Below, in pieces: positions 19,609 to 28,584 of a DNA stretch of 64,000 nucleotides. The notes below the pieces were generated by a model, which did no database searches, was not told the origin of the DNA, and saw only the letters and a program-made list of their open reading frames with translations. A program made the translations under genes and the position numbers. Source of the stretch: Persicirhabdus sediminis (GTDB lineage: Bacteria > Verrucomicrobiota > Verrucomicrobiia > Verrucomicrobiales > Akkermansiaceae); contig NZ_JAENIM010000039.1 in assembly GCF_016595495.1 (NCBI RefSeq), forward strand, positions 416,659-480,658, read 5' to 3'. Positions within the stretch are counted from its first letter, which is position 1. Every line of letters begins with the position of its first letter.

Positions 19609-20196
19609 ATGGTGCAGGAAATCATGCAGCAGGAAGACAAACGAAAGAAGGTATTGGAGTCGGCGATAGACGTCTTCATCCGTCACGGTTACAAGCGAAC
19701 CACAATGACGGATTTGGCTGAAGCTGCAGAGATGTCTAGGCCAGCCGTTTATTTACTTTTCCGTAACAAAGAGGATATCTTCAAAGCCTCCTTGTCTTGG
19801 TACATCGATTGCATCCGCGATCGGACGGCAGCTCGCTTGCTGGATTGTCCGGCTGAGTTGGAGGTTGGCCTGCGCACCATTCTCGATGAATGGGTGATTA
19901 AGTCATTTGAGCACCGCATGCAAAGCCCTTACGTTCAGGAGCTCATGGCGTGTAAGTTTACCTTTGCTGTCGACGAGTCGCGTTACTGGCTGGAAGGATT
20001 TCAATCTCAGCTATTCGAGTGGATTGAGCCGTTTTGGCGTGAAGAATGCGCAGGCAGAGTTGCCGATTGTAGTCAGCTCGCGCGCTGCACCGTATTTTGT
20101 TTTTACGGCGCTGGTGATGTTGTTACCGACGTCGATGATCTACGTGGTCTGGTTGATACCGTAGTTCGCCAGATGGTGATCGCTTTTGATATTTAA
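19609..20196 (+). CDS. TetR/AcrR-family transcriptional regulator
   Basis: The 195-aa protein has an N-terminal helix-turn-helix of the TetR class: AIDVFIRHGYKRTTMTDLAE, then EMSRPAVYLLFRNKEDIFKA, at about residues 20-60. A helical ligand-binding domain without recognisable specificity follows. An alternative start at 19624 would remove five residues. Its position, 137 bp from the divergent RND operon and next to an inverted repeat, indicates a local repressor of the pump and of itself. Confidence 0.9.
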   Translation: MVQEIMQQEDKRKKVLESAIDVFIRHGYKRTTMTDLAEAAEMSRPAVYLLFRNKEDIFKASLSWYIDCIRDRTAARLLDCPAELEVGLRTILDEWVIKSFEHRMQSPYVQELMACKFTFAVDESRYWLEGFQSQLFEWIEPFWREECAGRVADCSQLARCTVFCFYGAGDVVTDVDDLRGLVDTVVRQMVIAFDI

Positions 20197-20250
20197 GGGG
20201 GTTTTCCAGCTGGTGTGAGTTAAAAAAGTAACTGCCAGCTGGAAATAAAA

Positions 20251-20278
20251 AACGCCCTCCAGCTAGCTGGAGAGCGTT
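20251..20278 (-). terminator. Intrinsic terminator of glnB
   Basis: AACGCCCTCCAGCT pairs with AGCTGGAGAGCGTT with one mismatch. On the minus strand a run of T follows. Two CCAGCTGG octamers lie just outside it, at about 20205 and 20234. Confidence 0.8.
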
Positions 20279-20307
20279 CACATAAATCTATTTGCGAGAA
20301 ATAAGTA

Positions 20308-20953
<646 letters not shown>

Positions 20954-22117
20954 TTAGCGGATTGTTTGATAGTGGCCGCCGGGTAGTTTTTTGATCAATG
21001 ATTTGATTTCTAGTTTGATCAAGCTGCTGGCAATCAGTGAGCTGCTTAGCTGGGTTTTTTCAACGAGGTGGTCGATGCTGAGTTCGTCATCAGCCAGGCA
21101 TTGGTAGATGCTTTTTTCATCGTCGTTCAGCGCGTCAATGGTGGCGGTGAGGGCTGAGCTTGCGGAATCGCTAGCTTCGGCATTTTTTTGTGAGCCGCTT
21201 GCTTGTGCTGCAGCTGGCTGGCTGAGTCGGCTCAGGTCGATGGGTAGCATGGACATGTCATCGATGATATCTTGGCCGTCGGTGACCAATGTGGCGCCTT
21301 CGCGAATGAGTTCGTTGCAGCCAGCTGAGCTGGGTCTATCGATGGGGCCTGGGATGGCAAAGATGGATTTGCCGAGGTCGCTGGCCATATTGGCTGTGAT
21401 GCGCGCACCCGACCAGCTCGGACATTCAGCGACTAAGAGTGCCTGAACCCAGCTGGCGACAATGCGGTTGCGCATAGGGAATGATTTTTTGCTAGGTGGT
21501 GTGTGGAGCGGAAATTCTGAAATCACCGCGCCGTGGCCATGGGCAATTTTCTCTGCCAACGCCATATTTTCCGGCGGGTAAAGCTGGGCGAGGCCGGAGC
21601 CAATGATGGCGATGGTTTGTCCTTGAGCAGCTACAGCGCCTTCGTGGGCAGATGTGTCGATGCCGCGCGCTAGTCCAGAGACGATGGTGAATCCTGCCGA
21701 AGCTAGCTGGAAGGCCATTTTTTTGGCCTGCTGGGTGCCGTACATGGTGGTGCGCCTGGAGCCGACGATGGCAATGCTGTGCTGGTGAATTTCCTTCAGC
21801 TCGCCCCAGACATATAAAACCAGCGGTGGATCGTGGCTGGAGAGTAGCTGTTGCGGGTAGCTGGGGTCATCCTGAGTGATGATTTGAATGCCGCGCTGTG
21901 CGGCTTCCTCGAGCTCTTTTTCGAGGTCAATTTGCTCCTGCCAGCTGGCGATGTGATTGCCGAGTTGTGGGCCAATGCCCTGCACTTGGGTGAGCTGGCT
22001 AGCTGATGAGTTGAGGATTTTAGCGGCGTTGCCAAAGTGGCTCATGAGCGCGCGAACGCGAACTGGGCCGATGCCAGGCAACATATTGAGAGAGATGATC
22101 GCTTCGCGCTGGGTCAC
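20954..22117 (-). CDS. dprA: DNA-processing protein DprA
   Basis: The 387-aa product has an N-terminal helix-hairpin-helix region (LNMLPGIGPVRVRALMSHFG). The Rossmann-like core includes IAIVGSRRTTMYGTQQAKKM, VSGLARGIDTSAHEGAVAA, TIAIIGSGLAQLYPPEN and FPMRNRIVASWVQALLVAEC, with PGPIDRPSSAGCNELI near the end. A C-terminal winged-helix (DML1-like) segment ends LIKKLPGGHYQ. DprA loads RecA onto incoming single-stranded DNA during natural transformation. No other competence gene is visible here. Confidence 0.95.
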   Translation of the reverse strand: MTQREAIISLNMLPGIGPVRVRALMSHFGNAAKILNSSASQLTQVQGIGPQLGNHIASWQEQIDLEKELEEAAQRGIQIITQDDPSYPQQLLSSHDPPLVLYVWGELKEIHQHSIAIVGSRRTTMYGTQQAKKMAFQLASAGFTIVSGLARGIDTSAHEGAVAAQGQTIAIIGSGLAQLYPPENMALAEKIAHGHGAVISEFPLHTPPSKKSFPMRNRIVASWVQALLVAECPSWSGARITANMASDLGKSIFAIPGPIDRPSSAGCNELIREGATLVTDGQDIIDDMSMLPIDLSRLSQPAAAQASGSQKNAEASDSASSALTATIDALNDDEKSIYQCLADDELSIDHLVEKTQLSSSLIASSLIKLEIKSLIKKLPGGHYQTIR

Positions 22118-22173
22118 AAGCAGCTATTTGACCACAAATACAGGTCTCGCGACAGCTAAATCAGCCAGTTGAG

Positions 22174-22764
22174 CTAAAATGCCCGCGTTAAATAATAATG
22201 ATGCAGCAGGTAGAACTCGCGAAAGATGAAATCGCCCTTGGTTTCCGCCGACTGGTAGCGCGAGCTGGTGGTGGCGGACTGTGAGTTGGGGATATTGAGG
22301 TCGCTGGCCATCAGGCAGGCGCGCTTGAGGTGCCACGGGTCGCTGACTATGAGCGCGTCTCTGAGAGCATTTTTCTCCATCAGCGTTTTCGCTTGCTCAA
22401 GGTTCTGCTGAGTGGTGCGTGATTTGGTTTCAATCAAGATGTCGCCAGCTGGAATGCCGGCTTTTAGGCAGTAGTCGCGCGCCACTTCAGATTCGGCAAA
22501 TGGAGCATTGGTGCCGCGGCCGCCAGTGAGGATGAGTTTTTTTACCCGCTTGTCGCGGTAGAGCCCGATGGCGTGGTCAAGGCGGGCGATAAATACTGGT
22601 GACGGTTTGTTGTGCCAAGCGGCTGAGCCGAGAACAATCGCACAGTCGGCTGAAGTGCCGTCGTCAGTGTGGCCAAATGCGTCAATGTGCCATGCTTGCC
22701 AGCCACAGTAAGCGATTGCGCTGACTAGGCATAGAAGGATGAGGCGCTTGACGAGCCGTTTCAT
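22174..22764 (-). CDS. SanA/YdcF/ElyC-family (DUF218) membrane-anchored protein
   Basis: The protein has an N-terminal helix (RLILLCLVSAIAYCGWQAW) and a periplasmic DUF218 domain. Family motifs are CAIVLGSAAWHNKPSPVF, LTGGRGTNAPFAESEVARDY and ETKSRTTQQNLEQAK. VSDPWHLKRACLMASDLN carries the conserved His. E. coli relatives affect envelope barrier function and precursor lipid carriers. The exact chemistry is unsettled. It lies 56 bp downstream of rpmE on the same strand, beyond a terminator, and 57 bp upstream of dprA, with which it may be cotranscribed. Confidence 0.85.
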   Translation of the reverse strand: MKRLVKRLILLCLVSAIAYCGWQAWHIDAFGHTDDGTSADCAIVLGSAAWHNKPSPVFIARLDHAIGLYRDKRVKKLILTGGRGTNAPFAESEVARDYCLKAGIPAGDILIETKSRTTQQNLEQAKTLMEKNALRDALIVSDPWHLKRACLMASDLNIPNSQSATTSSRYQSAETKGDFIFREFYLLHHYYLTRAF

Positions 22765-22792
22765 GGGGAGTGGGGAACTAGGGGAAAATAAA

Positions 22793-22818
22793 AGAGCCCT
22801 TCGTTAAGGAAGGGCTCT
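22793..22818 (-). terminator. Intrinsic terminator of rpmE
   Basis: AGAGCCCTTC (22793-22802) pairs perfectly with GAAGGGCTCT (22809-22818). Read on the minus strand, a T-rich run (TTTTATTTTCC) follows. Confidence 0.85.
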
Positions 22819-22845
22819 CGGAAATTAATTTTTTTGATCGGACAA

Positions 22846-23118
22846 TTAAGCTTTGAGCTTTGGCTTGCCTGCACGACGTACAGAACCGAAACGCTGCTGG
22901 AACTTGTCAATACGACCAGCTGTATCAACGAATGTACGCTGACCAGTGAAGAATGGGTGTGAATCAGATGTTACACCAACTGAGATGATGTAGTACTCAA
23001 CACCGTCGATCTCTTCAACTTTGTCTGATTTTGCAGTTGAGCGAGTGATGAAGCGCTTTCCAGTTGTCATGTCTTGGAAGGCTACGTTGTTGTATTGTGG
23101 ATGAATGTCGTTTTTCAT
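22846..23118 (-). CDS. rpmE: Ribosomal protein bL31, type B (zinc-independent)
   Basis: The ATG at 23118 gives 90 aa starting MKNDIHPQYNNVAFQDMTTG. The body contains SVGVTSDSHPFFTGQRTFVD and AGRIDKFQQRFG. The cysteine pairs of the zinc-binding type A protein are absent, and the insertion typical of type B (ykgM-like) is present. In many bacteria the Zn-free form replaces the Zn form when zinc is scarce. Whether a type A copy exists elsewhere in this genome is not known. Its own terminator follows. Confidence 0.95.
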   Translation of the reverse strand: MKNDIHPQYNNVAFQDMTTGKRFITRSTAKSDKVEEIDGVEYYIISVGVTSDSHPFFTGQRTFVDTAGRIDKFQQRFGSVRRAGKPKLKA

Positions 23119-23591
23119 ATCTTTTCTTGGGTTCACTACGTTTCCGTCGCAGCGCAGGCGCAAGATGCATTTTTAGCTGTAAATGTCAAGTAGTCTGCTC
23201 GTTAAAATCAAACTTTTTGCATGGTCATGTTAAATCACTTTGCCGTGAGCGGGCGAGATAATGTGTAAAATGATACAAAATTTATCTCTCAATTTTGCCG
23301 ATTTGCGCGACTTGTAGACGGGATATTTGTCGATCCGTTACAGTTCGGGCAAATTTATTTTCCCCTAGAGCTGAACCAGTTTGGTACGATTTCAAAATAC
23401 AAACTTTTGCAAAGAATTGTCTCTAGCAAAACGTGTCTGTTACCTCAGGTGTTTGAAATTTCGCAAGTGATTGGTCACCAAAAAAGGGTTGCCATGTCGC
23501 TATGGATTACGTAGAACTTGGGTGAGGTTTTGTTGCTATTTGTTTACATTCAACAGGTTGCGACAATTCGCCTCCCCGTAACACACTAATT
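23119..23591. other. 470-bp intergenic region, divergent promoters, no gene recognised
   Basis: The region between rpmE (minus) and the 3D-domain lipoprotein (plus) has no supported reading frame on either strand. It should hold both promoters. I could not identify a tRNA, riboswitch or Zur-type box with confidence. Confidence 0.4.
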
Positions 23592-24254
23592 ATGAATTTT
23601 CCTAAAGCGATTTTCAAAGGACTTGGAGTACTAGCCATGGGCGTGATGACAAGCTGCGGTGAGCAGTTGGTAATTCTCGACCTGGACAATGAAGAGCACG
23701 CTAAGCTCGTCAAGATGACTCGTCGTTCCGATGTGAGCCCAAAGGTTCTCTCTAAGGCCGCTGTGCTACCAAAAGACAAACATGGCATGCCAACATACAG
23801 CTCCGGCAAACACGACAAGCGTCTTGTGCGTATGACGGCCTATTCTCATTACGAGGCAGATCACATTGCTTATGGCAAAAAGAGCGCCGCGGGAAGTAAG
23901 CTGAAGTTTGGCGAAAACGAGCGCAGTGCTGCGGCGGATTGGTCAGTTTACCCGCTGGGGACAAGATTTCAAATCAAAGGCTCACCATATGTGTACATCG
24001 TAGACGACTACGGTTCAGCGCTAGTTGGCACCAATACCATCGATATTTACAAGCCTAGCATGGGTCGCATGAATCAGTGGGGCACTAAGCACGAGGAAAT
24101 CAAGATTCTCGAGTGGGGTTCATTTGAAGAGAGCGAGCGCATCCTGCGTGGCCGCCGTGGATATAAACACTGCCGCAAGATGCATGATGGTATCCTTCAT
24201 CATCTCGCGCAAAATGAGCCGACTAATAAAGCGCTCAATGGCCGCAGCCTATAA
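23592..24254 (+). CDS. 3D-domain (double-psi barrel) lipoprotein
   Basis: The 220-aa protein has a lipobox at MGVMTSCGEQ (Cys near residue 23). The middle region RMTAYSHYEADHIAYGKKSA is followed by YPLGTRFQIKGSPYVYIVDD and then VGTNTIDIYKPSMGRM. This is the 3D domain named for three aspartates and shared with MltA-type lytic transglycosylases. Relatives act on or bind peptidoglycan. The protein is probably anchored in the outer membrane and faces the wall. An imperfect inverted repeat with a T-rich tail lies 57 bp downstream and overlaps the start of nth. Confidence 0.78.
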   Translation: MNFPKAIFKGLGVLAMGVMTSCGEQLVILDLDNEEHAKLVKMTRRSDVSPKVLSKAAVLPKDKHGMPTYSSGKHDKRLVRMTAYSHYEADHIAYGKKSAAGSKLKFGENERSAAADWSVYPLGTRFQIKGSPYVYIVDDYGSALVGTNTIDIYKPSMGRMNQWGTKHEEIKILEWGSFEESERILRGRRGYKHCRKMHDGILHHLAQNEPTNKALNGRSL

Positions 24255-24310
24255 GCTGACAGCTTATTCTAATAAGAAACTGCCTACGCAGTATTGACAA
24301 ATTTTTATAA

Positions 24311-24360
24311 TCGGCACGTTCTTGCTTTGTGAAAAAGAAAGAACGTGCCGATTTTATTTT
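24311..24360 (+). terminator. Terminator-like hairpin overlapping the start codon of nth
   Basis: TCGGCACGTTCTT (24311-24323) pairs perfectly with AAGAACGTGCCGA (24339-24351). Four further pairs continue inside (CTTT with AAAG) after one mismatch. TTTTATTTT follows at once. The 5-nt loop contains the GTG start of nth at 24329. The element could end the upstream transcript, or block or time nth translation. Confidence 0.6.
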
Positions 24361-24955
24361 GCATCGACTTGAGGAACTCTACCCGGAGACACCTATTCCT
24401 CTCGATCACCAGGATCCATACACCTTGCTCATCGCGGTTTTGCTTTCCGCTCAGTGTACGGATGCGCGGGTGAATACTGTCACCCCGGCATTGTTCCAGC
24501 TGGCATCCACACCAGAGGAAATGCAGAACGTTGACGTGGAGGCGATCAAAGAAATCATTCGCCCGTGTGGGCTGTCGCCGCGCAAATCCAAAGCCATCTC
24601 TGAGTTATCTAAGATACTTGTTGAGCAGCATGGCGGTCAGGTGCCACAGGATTTTGCCGCCCTTGAGGCTCTGCCTGGGGTGGGGCATAAAACCGCTTCC
24701 GTGGTCATGGCGCAGGCATTTGGAGTGCCCGCATTTCCTGTAGATACCCATATTCATCGGCTCGCCAAGCGGTGGAAATTGTCCGAAGGGAAAAATGTGG
24801 TGCAAGTTGAGCGCGACCTCAAACGGCAATTTCCCGAGGAAAAGTGGAACAAACTGCACTTGCAGATCATTTTTTACGGTCGCGAATTCTGCAGTGCGCG
24901 TGGCTGTGATGGCAAAACTTGTGAGATCTGCGCGCGTGTCCGGCTGCCATTATAA
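24329..24955 (+). CDS. nth: Endonuclease III (DNA glycosylase/AP lyase)
   Basis: The enzyme removes oxidised pyrimidines and nicks abasic sites. The 208-aa product has the helix-hairpin-helix LPGVGHKTASVVM with its catalytic Lys. The catalytic Asp is in FPVDTHIHRLAKRW, and LLIAVLLSAQCTDARVN marks the N-terminal domain. The C-terminus has four cysteines spaced C-x4-C-x4-C-x2-C (FCSARGCDGKTCEIC). The classical 4Fe-4S spacing is C-x6-C-x2-C-x5-C, so cluster binding is uncertain. The GTG at 24329 aligns with other Nth starts but lies in a hairpin loop. No ribosome binding site is accessible in that fold. Confidence 0.92.
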   Translation: MKKKERADFILHRLEELYPETPIPLDHQDPYTLLIAVLLSAQCTDARVNTVTPALFQLASTPEEMQNVDVEAIKEIIRPCGLSPRKSKAISELSKILVEQHGGQVPQDFAALEALPGVGHKTASVVMAQAFGVPAFPVDTHIHRLAKRWKLSEGKNVVQVERDLKRQFPEEKWNKLHLQIIFYGREFCSARGCDGKTCEICARVRLPL

Positions 24956-25102
24956 ACCCATTGAGTTGGATTTGTTTGGTTAAGAAAAGATCAAATATAC
25001 AGAAATATGAACGAATTTCTGAGACTAGCTTGACTTGAGCATGGAACTCATGAAAGCTGTCGGTGTGCTGTATTCAGCGACAATCACATAATAGGTCCCA
25101 AG

Positions 25103-25531
25103 ATGAATTTTTCAGTCAAATCAATGCTTTTGCCAGTGGCGGCGTGCAGCGTGATCGCCGCATGTACCCCACCATATCCTCGTGACTATCGTGAGGGCAC
25201 CAAGCCAATCGGCGCGCCAGTAGATCAGGGTGTAAACGACCCAAATCAACAGACAATCACAGATAATACGCAGACTCTGCAAACTCCGCAGGATCAAGCA
25301 AATGATCAGCTGGCTGGCCCGTTGGGTAATCCACTGCCACCAGTGACGGCTCCTCCAGTCAACAATACCGCCAAGCCAAACTATCCAACCGCATCACCAG
25401 TTCCTGGTAAAGATGGTTTTGTATTCAACCCATACACACACAACGTTGTAGATGTGCGTGGTATCGGCAGCGGCAAGCTTGTACGTGATCCAGAAGATCC
25501 GGATACAGGTCACAAATTCCGCGTACCATAG
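25103..25531 (+). CDS. Small proline/asparagine-rich lipoprotein of unknown function
   Basis: The 142-aa product has a signal ending VIAAC, a lipobox with Cys near residue 21. A low-complexity region follows, rich in Q, N, T and P. It ends in a conserved-looking block FVFNPYTHNVVDVRGIGSGK and DPDTGHKFRVP. Similar small lipoproteins with a terminal 'DVxGxPxGxxVxDP' block occur in related bacteria, but I cannot name a family. A strong terminator follows. Confidence 0.6.
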   Translation: MNFSVKSMLLPVAACSVIAACTPPYPRDYREGTKPIGAPVDQGVNDPNQQTITDNTQTLQTPQDQANDQLAGPLGNPLPPVTAPPVNNTAKPNYPTASPVPGKDGFVFNPYTHNVVDVRGIGSGKLVRDPEDPDTGHKFRVP

Positions 25532-25560
25532 TTCGCGGTAATGTAATTTACAAAGATTTC

Positions 25561-25588
25561 AGCCGGGTCTTTTTAGACCTGGCTTTTT
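25561..25588 (+). terminator. Intrinsic terminator before tyrA
   Basis: AGCCGGGTCT pairs with AGACCTGGCT around TTTT. A run of six T follows. It separates the lipoprotein transcript from the tyrA-cmk-plsC cluster. Confidence 0.85.
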
Positions 25589-25600
25589 TATGATATTAAG

Positions 25601-26443
25601 ATGAGGCATGTTTCAGTTATCGGCTGTGGGCTGCTAGGCGGGTCAATCGCGCTAGCTGCGGCGAAGTATTTCCCCAAAGTTTCTCTCTGGGGGCGTCGCC
25701 AAGAAGGGGTAGATCAGGCATTGGCAAAAGGGATCGCCGGGGCCACCACAGATCTAGCCGCCGCCATTGCTGAGGCGGACTTGATCATCCTCGCCACACC
25801 AGTGGGTGCCATGCCCACCGTGCTGGGGCAAATTTTAGCCATCCAGCCGGATCTGGCCTGTCTGCTCACCGATGTGGGCAGCGTGAAAGGATGCCCTCAC
25901 GAGCTTCTGCCACCATTGCTGGCTGGCTCGCAGATAGAATTTATTGGCAGCCATCCGATGGCTGGCTCAGAAAAAGCAGGTGTGGAAGCATCGCGCCACG
26001 ATCTGTTTGATGGCGCCGCCTGTGTCATCACTAACGACGAAGGCGTCGCTCAGGACAAAGTCGACCAGCTGGTAGATTTTTGGCAAAAACTCGGCTGTCG
26101 ATGCTCCGAGCTCGGCGCGTCATGTCACGACGAAGTGATTGCTCGTGTCAGCCACATGCCACATGTGATTGCCTCAGTAGGTGCCACGGTTGGCTTAAAA
26201 AATCCAGCTGACGGTCAGCTAGCTGGCTCCGGTTTGCGTGATACCACACGTGTCGCCTCTGGCGATGCCAGCATGTGGGCAGAGATTTTATTGGAAAATA
26301 GACTGGCTCTTAAGGCACCTTTGCAGGATTGCCGAGACGAGTTAGATCGTGTTTTGGAAATGCTCGAGCGGGGTGATCGCTCAGCATTAGAGCAGTGGCT
26401 GGCAGCGGCTAAAGATAAGCGCGACCAGCTAGCCACTAGCTAG
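25601..26443 (+). CDS. tyrA: Prephenate dehydrogenase
   Basis: The enzyme oxidatively decarboxylates prephenate to 4-hydroxyphenylpyruvate for tyrosine synthesis. The 280-aa product has the nucleotide-binding motif VIGCGLLGGSIALAAAKYFP at residues 4-23. The prephenate-site block is GSHPMAGSEKAGVEASRHDL. The helical C-terminal domain has SHMPHVIASVGATVGL and GSGLRDTTRVASGDASMWAE. There is no ACT domain and no fused chorismate mutase. It is followed within 25 bp by cmk, a common arrangement with aroA-tyrA-cmk neighbourhoods. Confidence 0.93.
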   Translation: MRHVSVIGCGLLGGSIALAAAKYFPKVSLWGRRQEGVDQALAKGIAGATTDLAAAIAEADLIILATPVGAMPTVLGQILAIQPDLACLLTDVGSVKGCPHELLPPLLAGSQIEFIGSHPMAGSEKAGVEASRHDLFDGAACVITNDEGVAQDKVDQLVDFWQKLGCRCSELGASCHDEVIARVSHMPHVIASVGATVGLKNPADGQLAGSGLRDTTRVASGDASMWAEILLENRLALKAPLQDCRDELDRVLEMLERGDRSALEQWLAAAKDKRDQLATS

Positions 26444-26468
26444 AAATAGTTATAGCGAATTGATAGAT

Positions 26469-27140
26469 ATGAACGGACAACAACATATTGCAGTAGCCAT
26501 TGACGGCCCAGCTGCCTCAGGAAAAAGCACGGTCGCCAAAAAGTTAGCCAAATTGCTAGGATTAAACATGGTGAACACAGGCGCCATGTATCGCGCCGTC
26601 GTCTGGGGTGCTCTGCAGAAAAATGTTTCTCCTAACGATCCAGCTGCTGTTGTTGCCATGCTCAGTGATTTTGACTTCGAGTGCAAAATCAACCAAGGAA
26701 GCTCAGAAGTGTGGGTGGACGGCCAGCTGCTAGAAAGCGAGCTGCGCTCTGATGCGGTGAATGCCAATGTTTCCGCTATCGCCGCTATTGTTGAAGTTCG
26801 CGAGCTGCTCGTAGCCAAACAACGTGGCCTGCTACAGTACGGTAGCGTGATCATGGAAGGTCGCGATATCGGCTCAGTGGTTTTCCCTGATACACCTTAC
26901 AAGCTCTACATCGACGCCAGCGAAGAAGTTCGCGCCGCGCGCCGTGCCGCAGATGGTGAAGTGGATGCCGTTGGTAAGCGCGACGCGCAAGATTCCAAAC
27001 GCAAAGTTTCACCGCTCATCGTTGCCGATGGTGCTACTGTGATTGATAGCTCAGAGATGACTCTTGAGGAAGTGATAGAAGCTGCCGTTGCCGCTCTCAC
27101 AGCTCAAGGATTGGATCAGAGCTTTTTAGATAGAAATTAG
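26469..27140 (+). CDS. cmk: Cytidylate kinase
   Basis: The enzyme phosphorylates CMP and dCMP. The ATG at 26469 gives 223 aa. The P-loop IDGPAASGKSTVAKKLAK is at about residues 9-26, and NTGAMYRAVVWGAL follows. The substrate block is IMEGRDIGSVVFPDTPYKLY, and the LID region is RAARRAADGEVDAV. A TTG nine bases upstream is in frame but less likely. The gene sits between tyrA and plsC in a tight same-strand cluster with gaps of 25 and 20 bp. Confidence 0.95.
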   Translation: MNGQQHIAVAIDGPAASGKSTVAKKLAKLLGLNMVNTGAMYRAVVWGALQKNVSPNDPAAVVAMLSDFDFECKINQGSSEVWVDGQLLESELRSDAVNANVSAIAAIVEVRELLVAKQRGLLQYGSVIMEGRDIGSVVFPDTPYKLYIDASEEVRAARRAADGEVDAVGKRDAQDSKRKVSPLIVADGATVIDSSEMTLEEVIEAAVAALTAQGLDQSFLDRN

Positions 27141-27160
27141 AACTCATCCCATTTATCGAC

Positions 27161-27769
27161 ATGAAACTTGTTTACTGGTTAGGCCAACGGTTTTTTCGTG
27201 CGTTTTCTCGTTCATTTTTCTCCTACCGTGTTGTCAACAAGGAGAAGATGGTAGAGGACGGTTCAGTATTGATTGCCTGTAACCACGAGAGTTTTCTCGA
27301 CCCTCCATTCATCGCCGCCGCCTACGATAAAGAAAATTATTACGTCGCTCGCCATACTTTATTCCGTGGTCTGGGTGCCTGGCTATACCCGCGCTGGAAT
27401 GCATTTCCGGTGCGCCAGGGTGAGGCCGACCTCAGCAGCGTGAAAAAAATGATCAGCCTGCTCAAACAGGGCAACCGTGTGGTCATCTTTCCCGAGGGGG
27501 CGAGAACATTAGATGGCAAAATCCAAGAAGCGCAAGCTGGTACCGGCATGGTGGCCGTGCGCTCAAAAGCACTCATCCAGCCAATCAGAATCGTTGGCGC
27601 CTTTGATGCGCTGCCTCGTGGCTCTGGCCGCATGCGCCGCCATCCTATCAAGCTCATTGTTGGTGATCCATTCTACCTCACCGAAGACGAGCTGAAAACC
27701 AAAGGCAGCGACGGCTACAAAAAAATCGCCCAAAAGATCCTCGATAAAGTCAGCGAACTCGAAGAGTAA
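27161..27769 (+). CDS. plsC: 1-acyl-sn-glycerol-3-phosphate acyltransferase
   Basis: The 202-aa protein has the four acyltransferase blocks. NHESFLDPPF carries the HX4D catalytic pair, followed by RHTLFRGLGAWLYPRWNAFP. FPEGARTLDG is the phosphate-binding block and ALIQPIRIVG the last. It makes phosphatidic acid by acylating lysophosphatidic acid at the inner membrane. It is the last gene of the tyrA-cmk-plsC cluster. The cmk-plsC adjacency is widespread in bacteria. A 1-kb gene-free, repeat-rich region follows. Confidence 0.92.
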   Translation: MKLVYWLGQRFFRAFSRSFFSYRVVNKEKMVEDGSVLIACNHESFLDPPFIAAAYDKENYYVARHTLFRGLGAWLYPRWNAFPVRQGEADLSSVKKMISLLKQGNRVVIFPEGARTLDGKIQEAQAGTGMVAVRSKALIQPIRIVGAFDALPRGSGRMRRHPIKLIVGDPFYLTEDELKTKGSDGYKKIAQKILDKVSELEE

Positions 27770-27788
27770 GCCAGCTTCGACGAAGGGT

Positions 27789-28010
27789 ATTCTAGCTAGA
27801 CAATGACAGTTCTAGCTAGAGATTTAGCAGCCAGCTTCAGCTGAAATCCTAACTGCTTAGCTGAGTCTAGCAGGTTGGCAGATTTCACCAGCTGGAAATA
27901 TTAACTAGTTCGTCAAGACTAGCTAGTTGGAAGTTCTAGCCAGTAGGGGAGTCTAGCTAGCTAGAAATCTTATCTAGTTAGGAGAATTTAGCCAGCTGTC
28001 GAATCTAGTC
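27789..28010. repeat. Degenerate ~35-bp tandem repeats with CTAGCTAG cores
   Basis: Units beginning GAAATCYTA or GAAGTTCTA start near 27843, 27895, 27930, 27964 and 28001, giving spacings of about 35 bp or 35+17. Each unit ends in CTAGCTAG or AGCTG-type cores. A related unit recurs at about 28210-28290. The copies are diverged throughout and lack conserved repeats between unique spacers, so this is not a CRISPR array. Confidence 0.55.
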
Positions 28011-28027
28011 GGCGACGAGTTCTATTC

Positions 28028-28195
28028 GTCCGCATTCATCCACTTATCGGCATCGATCACGACCTATCGCTCGCCATAAAAATAGGTCCGAAGGACCGAG
28101 AAACTACAGCCCAGACCAAGGCAGGGCTGAAAGCCCAACGAAGGTCTGGGTAAACGCCCCAAAAGAACATGAGCCCCAAAGGGGCGAGAGAAAGC
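28028..28195 (+). repeat. 167-bp dispersed repeat, copy A
   Basis: The element starts GTCCGCRTKCATCCACTTAT and ends GGGGCGAGAGAAAGC. It contains three short palindromes: AGGTCC-GAA-GGACC, CCCAGACC/GGTCTGGG and GCCCC-AAA-GGGGC. Copy B at 28301-28467 has the same order with scattered substitutions. Confidence 0.75.
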
Positions 28196-28300
28196 GAGAC
28201 GTTTGAAATCGAGCTAGCCAGAAATCCTAACAGTCGACTAAGTTTGCCCGTAGCATGGCCTAGCCAGTTGGAGGTTCTAGCTAATAGGGGAATCCAACCC

Positions 28301-28467
28301 GTCCGCGTGCATCCACTTATCGGCATCGATCACGATGGATCGCTCGCTATAAAAATAGGTCCAAAGGACCGAGAAATTACAGCCCAGACCAAGACAGGGC
28401 TGAAAGCCCAACGCAGGTCTGGGTAAGGCCCCAAGATGACATGAGCCCCAAAGGGGCGAGAGAAAGC
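28301..28467 (+). repeat. 167-bp dispersed repeat, copy B
   Basis: This is a direct repeat of copy A at 28028-28195, in the same orientation and offset by 273 bp. The compensated changes in its hairpins (for example GAAGGACC to AAAGGACC in the loop) suggest that the fold is kept. Confidence 0.75.
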
Positions 28468-28584
28468 TATCTAGCTAACTGCGTTATTAGACCTAATGAT
28501 TAGACGAATTGAACTTTTCTCACCAGCAGCGGGAATTAATCTTGCCGCTGTGCCTCATAAAGCTAACATTCGTTAACCTTATCC

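Noticed and set aside
27789-28010. Possible CRISPR array with about 35-bp periodicity
   Set aside because: All parts of the units are equally diverged, and no constant repeat alternates with unique spacers.
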